Below, piece by piece: positions 63,113 through 64,000 of a stretch of 64,000 nt of DNA. Positions within the stretch are counted from its first letter, which is position 1, and each line of letters opens with the position of its first letter. Source of the DNA: Rhodospirillaceae bacterium LM-1 (GTDB lineage: Bacteria > Pseudomonadota > Alphaproteobacteria > Rhodospirillales > WMHbin7); contig CACUVI010000026.1 in the NCBI GenBank assembly GCA_902725215.1, forward strand, positions 124,001 through 188,000, written 5' to 3'. The notes beneath the pieces are model-generated. The model searched no databases and was not told the DNA's origin. It saw only the letters and a list, made by a program, of their open reading frames with translations. Made by a program: the position numbers and the translations under genes.

Positions 63113-63559
63113 TTATTCAAGATTCTTCGCCAGCAGCAGCGCCGGACGGCCCGGACCGTAATAATCTGGCCGAAAACCGGCCTTCTTGAAGCCTGCCTGT
63201 TCGTAAAGTCCTTGGGCGGCTTGGTTGGTTTCCTCGACCTCGAGGAACAATCGCCCGGCCCCTCGGGAAATCATGATCCGCAGGGCCTGATCGAGCAGGG
63301 CTTGCCCCAGATGCTGGCGGCGATGCGCCGGGCGAACCGCAAAATGCAGGATTTCGCCCTCGTCGGCTGCCAAGCGGATCAAGATGAAACCCAAAGGATC
63401 GCCGCCCGCGCGAGCCAACAAGGCCATCACGCCGGGTTGGGCCAGAAGGGTGGCGAAGGCGGCCCCGTTCCAGGGATCGGCGGCACTTTCCTTGTGGATG
63501 GCGGCCAAGGTAAAGGCATAGGCCGGACCCGCCAGATCGATATCGATTTCGCTTATCAT
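63113..63559 (-). CDS. rimI: Ribosomal-protein-alanine N-acetyltransferase
   Basis: A 148-residue GNAT acetyltransferase. The acetyl-CoA loop is VRPAHRRQHLGQALLDQAL (Q/R-x-x-G-x-G/A pattern), followed by LFLEVEETNQAAQGLYEQAG and FRPDYYGPGRPALLLAK, all typical of RimI. It acetylates the N-terminal Ala of ribosomal protein S18 and similar proteins. It lies next to rpsU, in line with a ribosomal role, and downstream of the cytochrome c' gene. Confidence 0.88.
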   Translation of the reverse strand: MISEIDIDLAGPAYAFTLAAIHKESAADPWNGAAFATLLAQPGVMALLARAGGDPLGFILIRLAADEGEILHFAVRPAHRRQHLGQALLDQALRIMISRGAGRLFLEVEETNQAAQGLYEQAGFKKAGFRPDYYGPGRPALLLAKNLE

Positions 63560-63598
63560 TTCTATGGCGTCATCTCGCTGGCGGGACCGGAATGGCTC

Positions 63599-64000
63599 TT
63601 ACTTTTCCTTGAAATCGTCGTGGCAGGCCTTGCAAGCCTTGCCGACGTCGGGAACGGCCGCCTTCACGCCATCCAGATTGCCCGCCTTGGCGGCGTCGGC
63701 CAGCTTGGCGGCCGCCGTCTGGAAGGCCGTCATTTTGGCCTTGAAATCATCGGGCTTGGACCAGATTTCCGGCTTGGCCTTCGATCCCTCCACCTTCTCG
63801 GAACCCGCCGGGAACACTTCGCCCGCCATCGGCGCCACCGCGCTTAGGCGTGCGCCCAGAACGGCGATGCGGGCGGCGTCCAGCTGCACCTTGCCGTCGG
63901 CGAAACCGGCCATCGGGCCGAAGCTGGACTTGATCACTTGAAACACGCCCTTGCGCAGGGCCAAAACTTCATCGGGTTTCTGCTGGGCCTGGGCGGGCGC
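63599..64000 (-). CDS. Cytochrome c' (N-terminus outside window)
   Basis: 133 residues are visible and the frame is still open at the window edge, where APAQA looks like the end of a signal peptide. The mature protein would be the usual ~128 residues of a four-helix cytochrome c'. The haem site CKACH is close to the C-terminus (DVGKACKACHDDFKEK), the hallmark of the family. These periplasmic proteins bind NO and CO and protect against nitrosative stress. It reads toward rimI with 39 bases between. Confidence 0.85.
   Translation of the reverse strand, partial: APAQAQQKPDEVLALRKGVFQVIKSSFGPMAGFADGKVQLDAARIAVLGARLSAVAPMAGEVFPAGSEKVEGSKAKPEIWSKPDDFKAKMTAFQTAAAKLADAAKAGNLDGVKAAVPDVGKACKACHDDFKEK

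Overview
The window is chromosomal DNA from a GC-rich alphaproteobacterium, most likely a Rhodospirillales member related to Magnetospirillum. This inference rests on gene content: class I PHA synthase, several bacteriohemerythrins, cytochrome c', a class II DAHP synthase, a FixJ-type regulator, short GC-rich intergenic gaps and many ATGA/GTGA start-stop overlaps. I recognised no rRNA, tRNA, CRISPR array, insertion sequence or prophage. About fifty genes fill almost the whole window; the left 20 kb is accessory-like and the rest is mostly housekeeping.

Positions 1-10046 hold a glycosylation locus. A minus-strand operon runs gmd, fcl, then two tandem TPR proteins with SPINDLY/OGT-type (GT41) catalytic domains. 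It is flanked by a GT4-type glycosyltransferase and two TPR proteins with a GT9-like domain. Positions 10256-14660 are the flagellar hook genes fliK-flgD-flgE. Positions 14751-19410 hold two more TPR/GT9-like genes, one ending in a SEC-C zinc motif and one being a double-module protein of 1005 residues. The parts suggest a protein-glycosylation system, possibly acting on flagellar or surface proteins. Because gmd and fcl make GDP-L-fucose and plant SPINDLY is a protein O-fucosyltransferase, bacterial protein O-fucosylation is the most interesting hypothesis here.

Positions 19411-24366 hold a dihaem cytochrome c plus a Tat-exported PQQ-type beta-propeller protein behind a perfect FNR box, an aspartate aminotransferase, a small exported protein, a BrnT/BrnA toxin-antitoxin pair and a 364-bp AT-rich gap. 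Positions 24367-34573 hold an EF-G-like GTPase, glycogen phosphorylase, a two-domain hemerythrin broken by a C8 run, an N-formylglutamate amidohydrolase-like protein, a trans-aconitate methyltransferase-like protein, mutS and a lipoprotein. Positions 34693-42419 hold thrB, rnhA, an odd 111-residue Ala/Cys-rich protein, a DsbD/ScsB-like reductase, yqgE, an ACT-domain regulator, a haem-oxygenase-fold protein and phaC.

Positions 42553-57896 hold DAHP synthase, nicotinate phosphoribosyltransferase and NAD synthetase in one run, then gltX-cysS, a bacteriohemerythrin behind an FNR-like palindrome, dprA, topA, a DUF4405-type membrane protein, rnr and a Sel1-repeat protein. Positions 58204-64000 are all minus strand: a MASE1 histidine kinase with a FixJ-type regulator, succinate-semialdehyde dehydrogenase, an MBL-fold hydrolase, rpsU, rimI and a partial cytochrome c'. 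Two likely FNR sites, hemerythrins, cytochrome c' and the kinase/regulator pair point to a microaerobic or facultatively anaerobic life.
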